From the NCBI RefSeq assembly GCF_015160875.1, contig NZ_CP063374.1:7133501-7197500 (forward strand): DNA of 64,000 nucleotides, written 5' to 3'. The translations under genes were made by a program, and so were the position numbers. Each line of letters opens with the position of its first letter. The first letter of the stretch is position 1. Under the pieces are notes generated by a model, which was not told the DNA's origin, ran no database searches, and saw only the letters and a program-made list of their open reading frames with translations. Below are positions 17,669-26,009 of this stretch, piece by piece. This stretch comes from Streptomyces chromofuscus (lineage in GTDB: Bacteria > Actinomycetota > Actinomycetes > Streptomycetales > Streptomycetaceae).

Positions 17669-17719
17669 GAAGTCTCCCGTTCGTGCCCGGACAACCGGGT
17701 GCGAACGGGATGGACCACC

Positions 17720-17945
17720 GTGAAGTACCGCACCATGGGCGCCGATCCGGACAACCGCCGCGCGGTCAGCGTGCTCGCCCTCGGCGCCGTGCTCTTCGGC
17801 TCGCTCACGGACGAGCGGACTCCTTCCGCCGTCCTCGACCGCCATGTCGAGGCCGGCGGGACCTTCGTCGACACCTCGGACGACTACGCCTTCTGGGTCG
17901 ACGGCGGCCAGGGCGGCCACGGCGAGGATCTGCTCGGCCGGTGGC
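17720..17945 (+). pseudogene. Aldo/keto reductase, N-terminal fragment
   Basis: From GTG 17720 the frame reads VKYRTMG, then SVLALGAVLFGS, TPSAVLDRHVEAGGTFVDTSDDYAFW and GEDLLGRW: the first 75 residues or so of an aldo/keto reductase (normally about 330 aa), up to and including the catalytic Asp/Tyr region DTSDDYAFW. After about 17942 the match stops and the same DNA reads, on the other strand, as the end of a GntR fragment. The two genes converged, and the 3' parts of both have been deleted. Confidence 0.78.
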
Positions 17946-18207
17946 GCGCGACCTGGGTGCCGACGCCCCTGCGGCGGACCGACAGGCCCTCGTCCACCAG
18001 GGACTGGATGGCCTGGCGGACCGTGGGGCGCGACAGGCCGAGGCGGACGGATGGATCGACCTCGTCGCCCAGCCGATCGCCCGGCGAGAGCACCCCGCCT
18101 GCGACGGCCGCCTCCCACTGCTGGACGAGCTGGTGGTGGAGCGGCCCGGGGCTGGTGCGGTCGCGTGCGAACCGTACGGCGGCGAGCCCGGAGGCAGCCA
18201 GAAGTCA
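17935..18207 (-). pseudogene. GntR-family regulator, N-terminal HTH fragment
   Basis: Minus-strand frame with LHHQLVQQWEAAVAGGVLSPGDRL then GLSRPTVRQAIQSLVDEGL and RRRGVGTQVAR: a complete GntR winged helix-turn-helix. The frame is blocked before a plausible start: the ATG at about 18210 is in another frame. It loses its effector domain at the junction with the AKR fragment near 17940. It is divergent from the sugar-ABC operon, the usual position of its regulator, and the intergenic TGTATGTACA at 18245-18254 looks like its former operator. Confidence 0.75.
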
Positions 18208-18244
18208 TGGTGTCCTGTCCCTCCCGGCCCGCACCGTAGGACTT

Positions 18245-18296
18245 TGTATGTACATTAGGACCTGCGTGCAATGATGTCTTGACAAAGTATTGACAC
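18245..18296 (+). promoter_or_regulatory. GntR-type operator and promoter of the sugar ABC operon
   Basis: TGTATGTACA (18245-18254) is a perfect GntR-style palindrome. Two TTGACA boxes follow, at about 18280 and 18291, within 11 bp of each other. One of them is probably the -35 box of the operon starting at 18368. With the GntR gene broken, expression may be constitutive or taken over by another GntR protein (inference). Confidence 0.55.
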
Positions 18297-18367
18297 TGGG
18301 CGCGCCAGGGGATTTGATCCCGTCCCAACAATGCCTTTCCCCCATCGCACAGTGAGGTGCAGGAAAG

Positions 18368-19372
18368 ATGGACCGCTCTCGCAGAATCCCCTCCGCTCTG
18401 GCCGTGGCAGCGGCGGCGGCCCTCGTCCTCGCCGGCTGCTCCAGCGGCTCCGGCGGCAAGAAGGCCGAGGAGGGAGCGGACGGCGCCTCGGCGGGCAAGG
18501 CCACCACCCCCCGGATGACGGTCGCCCTGGTCACCCACCAGGCGCCGGGCGACACCTTCTGGGACATCGTGCGCAAGGGCGCCGAGGCCGCCGCCGCAAA
18601 GGACAACATCAAGCTGGTGTACTCGGCCGACCCCAACGCCGGCAACCAGGCCAACCTGGTGCAGAACGCCATCGACCAGAAGGTCGACGGCATCGCCGTC
18701 ACCCTCGCCAAGCCCGACGCCCTGAAGGACGTCCTCGGCAAGGCCGAGCAGGCCGGCATACCCGTCGTCGGCCTCAACTCCGGCCTGAGCGACTGGAAGC
18801 GGCTCGGCCTGCTGCAGTTCTTCGGGCAGGACGAGAACGTGGCCGGCGAGGCGCTTGGCAAGCGGCTCAACGAGGAGGGCGCGAAGAAGGCCGTCTGCGT
18901 GATCCAGGAGCAGGGCAACATCGGCCTCACCCAGCGCTGCGACGGGGTGAAGAAGACGTTCGAGGGAACCACGGAGATCCTGAACGTCAACGGCACCGAC
19001 ATGCCCTCCGTGAAGTCGACGATCACCGCCAAGCTGAAGCAGGACGGCGCCATCGACCACGTCGTCACCCTCGGCGCCCCCTTCGCGCTGACCGCGGTGC
19101 AGTCCGTCTCCGAGGCGGGCAGCAAGGCGAAGGTCGCGACCTTCGACCTCAACAAGGACCTCACCGGCGCCATCCAGCGCGGCGACATCGAGTTCGCCGT
19201 CGACCAGCAGCCCTACCTCCAGGGGTACCTCGCCGTCGACGGGCTGTGGCTGTACAAGAACAACGGCAACTACAGCGGCGGCGGTGAGCAGCCGGTGCTG
19301 ACCGGCCCCGCGTTCGTCGACCGGTCCAACGTCGAGCGGGTCGCCGGGTACGCCGCGAAGGGGACCCGGTGA
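18368..19372 (+). CDS. Sugar ABC transporter substrate-binding lipoprotein
   Basis: 334-residue periplasmic-binding-protein type I (ribose/inositol type) lipoprotein. Signal peptide with lipobox LAGC, lipidated Cys at residue 24. The binding fold follows: MTVALVTHQAPGDTFWDIVRKGAEAAA, DPNAGNQANLVQNAIDQKVDGIAV and IPVVGLNSG. AGGAAAG precedes the ATG. First gene of a four-gene unit with permease, ATPase and IolE-like isomerase. The set resembles inositol/sugar import modules of Streptomyces (from memory); the ligand is not proven. Its stop overlaps the permease ATG by one base (TGATG). Confidence 0.93.
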   Translation: MDRSRRIPSALAVAAAAALVLAGCSSGSGGKKAEEGADGASAGKATTPRMTVALVTHQAPGDTFWDIVRKGAEAAAAKDNIKLVYSADPNAGNQANLVQNAIDQKVDGIAVTLAKPDALKDVLGKAEQAGIPVVGLNSGLSDWKRLGLLQFFGQDENVAGEALGKRLNEEGAKKAVCVIQEQGNIGLTQRCDGVKKTFEGTTEILNVNGTDMPSVKSTITAKLKQDGAIDHVVTLGAPFALTAVQSVSEAGSKAKVATFDLNKDLTGAIQRGDIEFAVDQQPYLQGYLAVDGLWLYKNNGNYSGGGEQPVLTGPAFVDRSNVERVAGYAAKGTR

Positions 19373-20448
19373 TGGGCACGACCCAGCAGGCCGCGCCGGC
19401 GGTGACCACACCGCCGGCCCCCGGCCCCCGGCACACCGACGGACGCACCCGGGAGCGGCCCCTGGTGCTGAGGCTGCTCGCCCGGCCCGAGGTCGGCGTC
19501 TTCCTCGGCGCGGTCGCCGTGTTCGTCTTCTTCCTGATCGCCGCGCCCTCCCTGCGCCAGGGCGGGTCGATGGCCACGGTCCTCTACCAGGCGTCGACCA
19601 TCGGGATCATGGCGCTGCCCGTGGCGCTGCTGATGATCGGCGGCGAGTTCGACCTGTCGGCCGGCGTGGCCGTGATCACCTCGGCTCTCACCGCGGCCAT
19701 GCTCAGCTACCAGCTGACCCTGAACGTCTGGACGGGCGTGATCGTCGCGCTCGTGGTGTCGCTCGCCGTCGGCGCGTTCAACGGCTGGATGCTGGTGAAG
19801 ACGGGGTTGCCGAGCTTCCTGGTCACCCTTGGCACCTTCCTGATCCTCCAGGGCGTCAACCTCGCCGTCACCAAGCTGGTCACCGGCAACGTCGCCACCG
19901 ACGACATCAGCACCATGGACGGCTTCGACCAGGCCAGGGCGCTGTTCGCCTCGTCCTTCGACGTCGGCGGCGTCCAGGTGAAGATCACTGTGGTGTGGTG
20001 GCTGGTCTTCGCGGCCCTGGCCACCTGGGTGCTGCTGCGCACCAAGTACGGCAACTGGATCTTCGCCGTCGGCGGCAACAAGGAGAGCGCCCGGGCGGTC
20101 GGCGTCCCGGTGACCTTCACCAAGATCAGCCTCTTCGTGGTGGTCGGCTTCGGCGCCTGGTTCGTCGGCATGCACCAGCTGTTCTCCTTCAACACCGTGC
20201 AGTCCGGCGAGGGCGTCGGCCAGGAGCTGATCTACATCGCCGCGGCGGTGATCGGCGGCTGTCTGCTCACCGGCGGACACGGCTCCGCGATCGGCCCGGT
20301 CTTCGGAGCCTTCATGTTCGGCATGGTCCAGCAGGGCATCGTCTACGCGGGCTGGAACCCCGACTGGTTCAAGGCCTTCCTCGGTGTGATGCTGCTCGGT
20401 GCCGTCCTCATCAATCTGTGGGTGCAGCGCACCGCGACCCGGAGGTGA
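19372..20448 (+). CDS. Sugar ABC transporter permease (RbsC/MglC type)
   Basis: 358-residue membrane permease with about 9-10 transmembrane segments. Family marks: IGGEFDLSAGVAVITSALTAAML, GLPSFLVTLGTFLILQGVNL, GGNKESARAVGVPV (ATPase-contact EAA-like loop) and a C-terminal FKAFLGVMLLGAVLINLW. Extra N-terminal 30 residues are hydrophilic. ATG at 19372 overlaps the previous stop; a GTG immediately before is also in frame. Works with the lipoprotein upstream and the ATPase downstream. Confidence 0.93.
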   Translation: MGTTQQAAPAVTTPPAPGPRHTDGRTRERPLVLRLLARPEVGVFLGAVAVFVFFLIAAPSLRQGGSMATVLYQASTIGIMALPVALLMIGGEFDLSAGVAVITSALTAAMLSYQLTLNVWTGVIVALVVSLAVGAFNGWMLVKTGLPSFLVTLGTFLILQGVNLAVTKLVTGNVATDDISTMDGFDQARALFASSFDVGGVQVKITVVWWLVFAALATWVLLRTKYGNWIFAVGGNKESARAVGVPVTFTKISLFVVVGFGAWFVGMHQLFSFNTVQSGEGVGQELIYIAAAVIGGCLLTGGHGSAIGPVFGAFMFGMVQQGIVYAGWNPDWFKAFLGVMLLGAVLINLWVQRTATRR

Positions 20449-20453
20449 CCGCC

Positions 20454-21401
20454 ATGACCACCGCCCACGGAGCCCTGCTCCCGGACACCGCCCCCCGGCA
20501 GCAGGGCGCCCTCGTCGAACTGCGCCGCGCCGGCAAGTCCTACGGCAACGTCCGCGCCCTGTACGGCGTCGACCTCGCCGTCCACCCGGGCCGGGTGACC
20601 TGCGTGCTCGGCGACAACGGCGCCGGCAAGTCCACCCTCATCAAGATCGTCTCCGGGCTGCACCAGCACACCGAGGGCGAGTTCCTCGTCGACGGCGAGC
20701 CGGTGCGCTTCTCGACCCCGCGCGAGGCCCTCGACAAGGGCATCGCCGCCGTGTACCAGGACCTCGCGACCGTCCCGCTGATGCCCGTCTGGCGCAACTT
20801 CTTCCTCGGCTCCGAGCTCACCAAGGGCCCCTGGCCGGTCCGCCGTCTCGACATCGCCCGCATGAAGCGGACCGCCGACGAGGAACTGCGCGCCATGGGC
20901 ATCGTCCTGGACGACCTGGAGCAGCCCATCGGCACGCTCTCCGGCGGCCAGCGCCAGTGCGTGGCGATCGCCCGCGCCGTCCACTTCGGCGCCCGCGTGC
21001 TGATCCTGGACGAGCCGACGGCGGCCCTCGGCGTCAAGCAGTCGGGCGTGGTGCTGAAGTACATCGCCGCCGCGCGCGACCGTGGCCTCGGCGTCATCTT
21101 CATCACCCACAATCCGCACCACGCGTACATGGTCGGCGACCACTTCAGCGTGCTGCGCCTCGGCACGCTCGAACTGAGCGCCGACCGCAGCGAGGTGAGC
21201 CCGGAGGAGCTGACCAACCACATGGCGGGCGGCACCGAACTCGCCGCGCTCAAGCACGAGCTGGCGCAGGTGCGGGGCGTCGACGTCGAGGAACTCCCCG
21301 AGGCGGAGGACCTCACGGCGCCCGCGACGGCACCCGACGCCCCCGCGGCGTCCCCCACCCCGCCCACCGCCGCACCGGCCTCTCCCGAAGGGACCCCCTG
21401 A
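20454..21401 (+). CDS. Sugar ABC transporter ATPase
   Basis: 315 residues with one ABC domain (the E. coli RbsA/MglA homologues have two): Walker A LGDNGAGKST, Q-loop in AVYQDLATVPL, signature LSGGQRQ, Walker B VLILDEPTAALG, H-loop FITHNPHH. The last 70 residues form an acidic then Ala/Pro/Thr-rich tail of unknown role. It energises the permease from the cytosolic face. Starts 5 bp after the permease stop with GGAGGTGACC as ribosome binding site, and ends one base before the IolE-like gene. Confidence 0.93.
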   Translation: MTTAHGALLPDTAPRQQGALVELRRAGKSYGNVRALYGVDLAVHPGRVTCVLGDNGAGKSTLIKIVSGLHQHTEGEFLVDGEPVRFSTPREALDKGIAAVYQDLATVPLMPVWRNFFLGSELTKGPWPVRRLDIARMKRTADEELRAMGIVLDDLEQPIGTLSGGQRQCVAIARAVHFGARVLILDEPTAALGVKQSGVVLKYIAAARDRGLGVIFITHNPHHAYMVGDHFSVLRLGTLELSADRSEVSPEELTNHMAGGTELAALKHELAQVRGVDVEELPEAEDLTAPATAPDAPAASPTPPTAAPASPEGTP

Positions 21402-21402
21402 C

Positions 21403-22311
21403 ATGGCCGACACCCCCGTCCTCGACCGCATCCGGGTCGGCTCGGCGCCGGACTCCTGGGGCGTCTGGTTCCCCGACGACCCCCGGCAGGTGCCCTGGGA
21501 ACGCTTCCTCGACGAGGTCGCCGAGGCCGGCTACTCCTGGATCGAGCTGGGACCGTACGGCTATCTGCCGACCGACCCGGCGCGGCTCACCGACGAGACG
21601 GACAGGCGCGGCCTGAAGGTGTCGGCCGGCACCGTCTTCACCGGCCTGCACCGCGGACCGTCCGTCTGGGAGTCCACCTGGGAGCACGTCAGCCAGGTCG
21701 CCGACCTCACCCGGGCCATGGGCGCCGGGCACCTCGTGGTGATCCCCTCGTTCTGGCGCGACGACAAGACCGCCGAGATCCTGGAGCCGCCGGAGCTGAC
21801 GGCCGAGCAGTGGGCGTACCTGACCAAGGGCATGGAACGCCTCGGGCACGAGGTCAAGGAGACGTACGGCCTCGACATCGTCGTCCACCCGCACGCCGAC
21901 ACCCACATCGACACCGAGGAGCACGTCGAGCGCTTCCTCGACTCCACGGACTCCGAGCTGGTCAACCTCTGCCTGGACACCGGGCACTACGCCTACTGCG
22001 GCGGTGACAGCGTCAAACTGATCGAGACGTACGGCGAGCGCATCGGCTACCTGCACCTCAAGCAGGTCGACCCGGAGATCCTCGCGGACGTCGTCGCCCA
22101 CCAGGTGCCGTTCGGGCCCGCCGTGCAGCGCGGGGTGATGTGCGAACCGCCCTCCGGCGTCCCCGAGCTGGGGCCGGTCCTCACGGCCGCCCAGAACCTG
22201 GGCGTGGAGCTGTTCGCGATCGTCGAGCAGGACATGTACCCCTGCGAGCCGGACAAGCCGCTGCCGATCGCGGTCCGCACCCGGAAGTTCCTGCGCTCCT
22301 GCGGCGCCTGA
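21403..22311 (+). CDS. IolE-like sugar isomerase / inosose dehydratase family
   Basis: 302-residue xylose-isomerase-like TIM barrel. Metal and substrate residues are seen in VVHPHADTHIDTEEH, NLCLDTGHYAYCGGD, YLHLKQVDPE and AIVEQDMYP; the N-terminus (RIRVGSAPDSWGVWFPDDP) is that of inosose dehydratase relatives. It probably acts on the imported polyol or sugar; dehydratase versus epimerase is not decidable. Last gene of the ABC unit, with spacing of one base. The IolG-like dehydrogenase at 25957-27015 would be the natural next enzyme. Confidence 0.85.
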   Translation: MADTPVLDRIRVGSAPDSWGVWFPDDPRQVPWERFLDEVAEAGYSWIELGPYGYLPTDPARLTDETDRRGLKVSAGTVFTGLHRGPSVWESTWEHVSQVADLTRAMGAGHLVVIPSFWRDDKTAEILEPPELTAEQWAYLTKGMERLGHEVKETYGLDIVVHPHADTHIDTEEHVERFLDSTDSELVNLCLDTGHYAYCGGDSVKLIETYGERIGYLHLKQVDPEILADVVAHQVPFGPAVQRGVMCEPPSGVPELGPVLTAAQNLGVELFAIVEQDMYPCEPDKPLPIAVRTRKFLRSCGA

Positions 22312-22342
22312 CGAGCGGCCAGGGGCGGCCGGTGGGCGGCGG

Positions 22343-23293
22343 TCACCGCTCGTCCGCGGGCCGCCCCCGCCCTCGTACCACCAGCACTCCGCCCACCACG
22401 GCGAGCACGAAGCCGGCGGCGGTCGCCGCGATCGGCACCGTCCGGCCGACCGCGCGCAGCCGGGCGCCGTCCGCCTTCGCCTTGTCGACGGCGAACCTCT
22501 GCGTGTCCGGGGTGTGGCTGAGCCTCCTGACGTCCAGCAGGACCACGGCGTCCTTCGTCGCACCCGGGGCGCGCAGGGTCTGGCGCGGGCCCAGCCGGGC
22601 GTACAGGACGCGGCCCGTGGCCTGGTCGACGACCAGCTTGATGCCGTGGTTGGAGTACCACTCCTCGGCGAACACCTGCGCGGCGCCGGGCCGTCCGACC
22701 AGGGCGCCCGGCACCTGACGGGTGCCGATCCTGGTGGGCGGGACCGTGCCCGTGAAGACGTACCCCCGGTAGCCGCGGATCCTCTCGGTGCCCCGGTAGG
22801 CGAGCGTGACCGTCGAGCCGAGCTGGCTGTCCCACCAGCGGTACGGGCGTTTCTGCACGTCGAACGGGAACTTCAGGTAGGCCTCGCCCTCGTGGTACGG
22901 CTGCTCCCGGCAGCAGTGCGCGGGCCGGTTGGTCCTGCGGTCGGTGACCCAGCGGGCGGTCGAGAAGTCCAGCGCGTCGTGCGGGTCGGCGGCGGGCAGC
23001 GACTTCTGCGTGTCGACCGTGGTGACCACGTCCCACACCGCCCGGTCGCCGTCGCTGTCACCGACGTCGCCGCGCACCCGCTGCGTGACGGTGACGGGCC
23101 GGTCGTGGACCGTCTCGGTCGCCTCGACGTCGAAATAGCTGCCCTGGCCCCGGTAGACGGCGGTGACGTCGATGTCCACCGGGTTCACGGCCGCGCGCGG
23201 CGTGACGTACCACACGAGCATCGGCGCGAGGACGAGCAGGAAGACACCCAGGCCCAGCAGGACCAGGGAGAGGGGTGAGGCGCTACGGCGCAT
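22343..23293 (-). CDS. DUF3068 (PorA-like) membrane-anchored protein
   Basis: 316 residues: N-terminal hydrophobic anchor (about 8-29), a long extracytoplasmic beta-rich region (VDIDVTAVYRGQGSYFDVEATETV, YRGTERIRGYRGYVFTGTVPPTRIG), and a C-terminal membrane segment (about 287-307). This is the DUF3068 architecture found throughout actinomycetes, distantly related to mycolate-genus porins; function unknown. A CC pair (HCCREQ) could form a disulfide. ATG at 23293; convergent with the IolE-like gene. Confidence 0.88.
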   Translation of the reverse strand: MRRSASPLSLVLLGLGVFLLVLAPMLVWYVTPRAAVNPVDIDVTAVYRGQGSYFDVEATETVHDRPVTVTQRVRGDVGDSDGDRAVWDVVTTVDTQKSLPAADPHDALDFSTARWVTDRRTNRPAHCCREQPYHEGEAYLKFPFDVQKRPYRWWDSQLGSTVTLAYRGTERIRGYRGYVFTGTVPPTRIGTRQVPGALVGRPGAAQVFAEEWYSNHGIKLVVDQATGRVLYARLGPRQTLRAPGATKDAVVLLDVRRLSHTPDTQRFAVDKAKADGARLRAVGRTVPIAATAAGFVLAVVGGVLVVRGRGRPADER

Positions 23294-23437
23294 CCGGCAC
23301 TCCAGGGTGTTGGCTGCCCCGGGACCGTAGGCCCCGGCGCCGCGCGGCGTCTACGCACCGGAGTGACAAACCAGTTGCGGGCACCCCTCATGGACACACC
23401 AAAATGGCGCCCACCGCCAGCCGACCCCGGAGGCCCC

Positions 23438-24370
23438 GTGATCTTCCGCACCCTCACCGAGTCCGGTCTCGACCGCGTCCTCGCCCTGCTGCCCGCCGGC
23501 CAGGTCGGCGTCTGGGCCGACGCGGACCTCTTCCGGAAGCGGCTCGCCACGGGTGAGTACCGGCCCGAGTGGACGTGGGTCGCGGAGGAGACCGGTGAGC
23601 CGCACGCCGTGGCGGTGTGGTGGGGCAACCCCGGTGACGAGCGGCCCGGCGCGCTCGACACCCTCAACGCCGTCGCGTCGCCGGCTCGTACGGATGTCGC
23701 CGCCGAGCTCCTTGCCGCGGCCCACACGGCCTTCGGGCAAGCCCGGCCGGAGTTCCATCTGCTGCTGCCCGCCGACTGGCGGGAGCGCCCGGACGTCGTC
23801 GCCGACCTCGGCTGGCGGCGGGAGGCGGCCCGGCGCGCCGGTCTCACCACGGCGGTCGAACGACTGCGCTACGAGTGGACCCGCGACAGCGGCGTCCCCG
23901 CGCCGTCCCGCCGGCTGCGCTTTCGCCCCGAGGCCGACGACGAGGTCTTCGCCGGCCTGTTCCGCCGGGTGCTCGACGGCACGCTCGACGCCGCGTCCCG
24001 GGCGCAGGCGCTGGCCGTGGGCGCCGAGGCGCAGGCCCGGGCCGACGTCGCCTTCTACCGCGACTCGATGCCGGGTGAGCGCTCCTGGTGGCGGGTGGCC
24101 GAGGACGCGGGCGGCCGTACGGTCGGCTTCGCGCTGCCCTCCCGCAACACCGGCTCGCACGTCGTCGGCTATCTGGGCGTCCTGCCCGAGCAGCGCGGCC
24201 ACGGCTACGTCGACGACCTGCTCGCCGAGATCACCCGCGTGCTCGCGCAGGAGGCCGGCGCGGACGTCGTCCGGGCGGACACCGACCTGACGAACCACCC
24301 GATGGCCGCCGCCTTCGACCGCCTCGGGTACCGGAACGTCGCCAGGCGGCTGGTCCTGTCGGCGGCGTGA
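23438..24370 (+). CDS. GNAT-family N-acetyltransferase
   Basis: 310 residues. The C-terminal half is a GNAT domain: RTVGFALPSRNTGSHVVGYLGVLPEQRGHGYVDDL with the acetyl-CoA loop QRGHGY, then DTDLTNHPMAAAFDRLGY. The N-terminal half looks like a degenerate second GNAT-type domain. GTG at 23438 is preferred because GGAGG is at 23429-23433; an in-frame ATG lies further upstream. Substrate unknown. Confidence 0.85.
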   Translation: MIFRTLTESGLDRVLALLPAGQVGVWADADLFRKRLATGEYRPEWTWVAEETGEPHAVAVWWGNPGDERPGALDTLNAVASPARTDVAAELLAAAHTAFGQARPEFHLLLPADWRERPDVVADLGWRREAARRAGLTTAVERLRYEWTRDSGVPAPSRRLRFRPEADDEVFAGLFRRVLDGTLDAASRAQALAVGAEAQARADVAFYRDSMPGERSWWRVAEDAGGRTVGFALPSRNTGSHVVGYLGVLPEQRGHGYVDDLLAEITRVLAQEAGADVVRADTDLTNHPMAAAFDRLGYRNVARRLVLSAA

Positions 24371-24626
24371 GGCGATGAGGCCGCGGGGCCGGGGCGGGGT
24401 TCGTGCGTGTCGGCGTGGCGGAAGGCGTCCTGCGGGTGTGCGGCGGGCCGGGTGGGTGGGCCGGTGCCGTCGTACGGCTGCGTCCGACGGGCGCGGGCGC
24501 CCGCCGTGTGCGAGATTGCCGACTGAGGGAGGTCGGGAGCGAGTCGCTGTCCCTCACACGTGCCGCTCGGGTACTCGCCCCGGCCTCCTCCCGCCGTGAC
24601 GTCCCACGACCCGGGGGTTCGACCCG

Positions 24627-26009
24627 ATGGCCCTGCACCAGACCAGCCGCCCGGCGCCGGACCCCGCCGACGACGTGTACACCCTGCCCATCAGCGAGCA
24701 GGAGCTGCCCAAGCACCGGATGCCCGACGGCGTGTCCGACGCCCGCGCCGTGCGGGCCCTCATCCACGACGAGCTCAGCCTGGACGGCGACGCCTCGCAG
24801 AACCTGGCGACCTTCTGCACCACCTGGGCGGAGCCCGAGGTGCACCAGCTGATGGACGAGTGCCTCGGCAAGAACATGGTCGACAAGGACGAGTACCCGC
24901 AGACCGCCGCGATCGAGAGCCGCTGCGTCCACATGCTCGCCGACCTGTGGAACTCCCCGGACGGCGCCACCACCCTCGGCTGCTCCACCACCGGCTCCAG
25001 CGAGGCCGGCATGCTCGGCGGACTCGCCCTGAAGTGGCGCTGGCGGGAACGCCGCCGCGCCGCGGGCAGGCCCGCCGACCGCCCCAACCTGGTCGTCGGG
25101 CCGGTCCAGGTGTGCTGGAAGAAGTTCGCCCGCTACTTCGACGTCGAACTGCGCCAGGTCCCGCTGGAGAAGGACGCCTTGGGCCTGCGCGCGCACCAAC
25201 TGCGCGACCACGTCGACGAGAACACCATCGGCGTGGTGGCGATCCTCGGCGTCACCTACACCTGCGTCTACGAGCCGGTCGCCGAGATCGCCGCGGAACT
25301 CGACCGCATCCAGCAGGACACCGGCCTCGACATCCCGCTGCACGTCGACGCGGCCAGCGGCGGCTTCGTCGCCCCGTTCCTCCAGCCCGACCTGGTGTGG
25401 GACTTCCGGCTGCCCCGCGTCGCCTCCATCAACGTCTCCGGCCACAAGTACGGCATGGCTCCCCTCGGCGTCGGCTGGGTCGTCTGGCGCTCACCCGACC
25501 TGCTCCCCGAGGACCTGGTGTTCCGCGTCTCCTACCTCGGCGGCGACATGCCCACCTTCGCCCTGAACTTCTCCCGCCCCGGCGGCGAGGTCGTCGCCCA
25601 GTACTACAACCTGCTGCGCCTCGGCCGCGAGGGCTACGCCAAGGTGCACGGCGCCTGCGCGCGCACCGCCCGGATGCTCGCCGAACGGGTCGCCGCGATG
25701 GGCCCCTTCACCGTCCTCTACGACGGCCAGGACGCCCTGCCGGCCGTCACGTGGACGCTGACCGGGCCCGACGCGAGCCCCTTCACGCTGTACGACATCA
25801 CCGACCAGCTGCGCCGCCGGGGCTGGCAGGTCCCGGCGTACCCGCTCGCCCCCGGGCGGCAGGACACCGTCGTGCAGCGCGTCCTGGTACGGCACGGCAC
25901 CAGCTACGACAAGATCGCGCTGCTCGCGGACGACCTGCGCGCCGCCGTCGGACACCTCAGCGAGGGACCGACGTCCCATGTCGCGCGGCGGCCGGCGTTC
26001 CACCACTGA
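24627..26009 (+). CDS. gadB: Glutamate decarboxylase
   Basis: 460-residue PLP-dependent decarboxylase (glutamate to GABA plus CO2, proton consuming). Family blocks: GCSTTGSSEAGMLGGLALKW, HVDAASGGFVAPF and SGHKYGMAPLGVGW with the PLP-binding Lys, then YLGGDMPTFALNFSRPG, diagnostic of glutamate decarboxylases. ATG at 24627, no strong ribosome binding site. The last 53 bp overlap, tail to tail, the 3' end of the IolG-like gene. No adjacent GABA antiporter, so acid resistance is not implied. Confidence 0.93.
   Translation: MALHQTSRPAPDPADDVYTLPISEQELPKHRMPDGVSDARAVRALIHDELSLDGDASQNLATFCTTWAEPEVHQLMDECLGKNMVDKDEYPQTAAIESRCVHMLADLWNSPDGATTLGCSTTGSSEAGMLGGLALKWRWRERRRAAGRPADRPNLVVGPVQVCWKKFARYFDVELRQVPLEKDALGLRAHQLRDHVDENTIGVVAILGVTYTCVYEPVAEIAAELDRIQQDTGLDIPLHVDAASGGFVAPFLQPDLVWDFRLPRVASINVSGHKYGMAPLGVGWVVWRSPDLLPEDLVFRVSYLGGDMPTFALNFSRPGGEVVAQYYNLLRLGREGYAKVHGACARTARMLAERVAAMGPFTVLYDGQDALPAVTWTLTGPDASPFTLYDITDQLRRRGWQVPAYPLAPGRQDTVVQRVLVRHGTSYDKIALLADDLRAAVGHLSEGPTSHVARRPAFHH

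Noticed and set aside
18367..18380. Riboswitch upstream of the sugar ABC operon or of cobK/cobF
   Set aside because: I found no cobalamin-riboswitch B12 box or other recognisable aptamer in these leaders. The available leader lengths are short or filled with repeats.
24403..24626. A plus-strand ORF upstream of gadB
   Set aside because: Low-complexity Val/Arg/Gly content, no ribosome binding site, no homology. Most likely the gadB leader.
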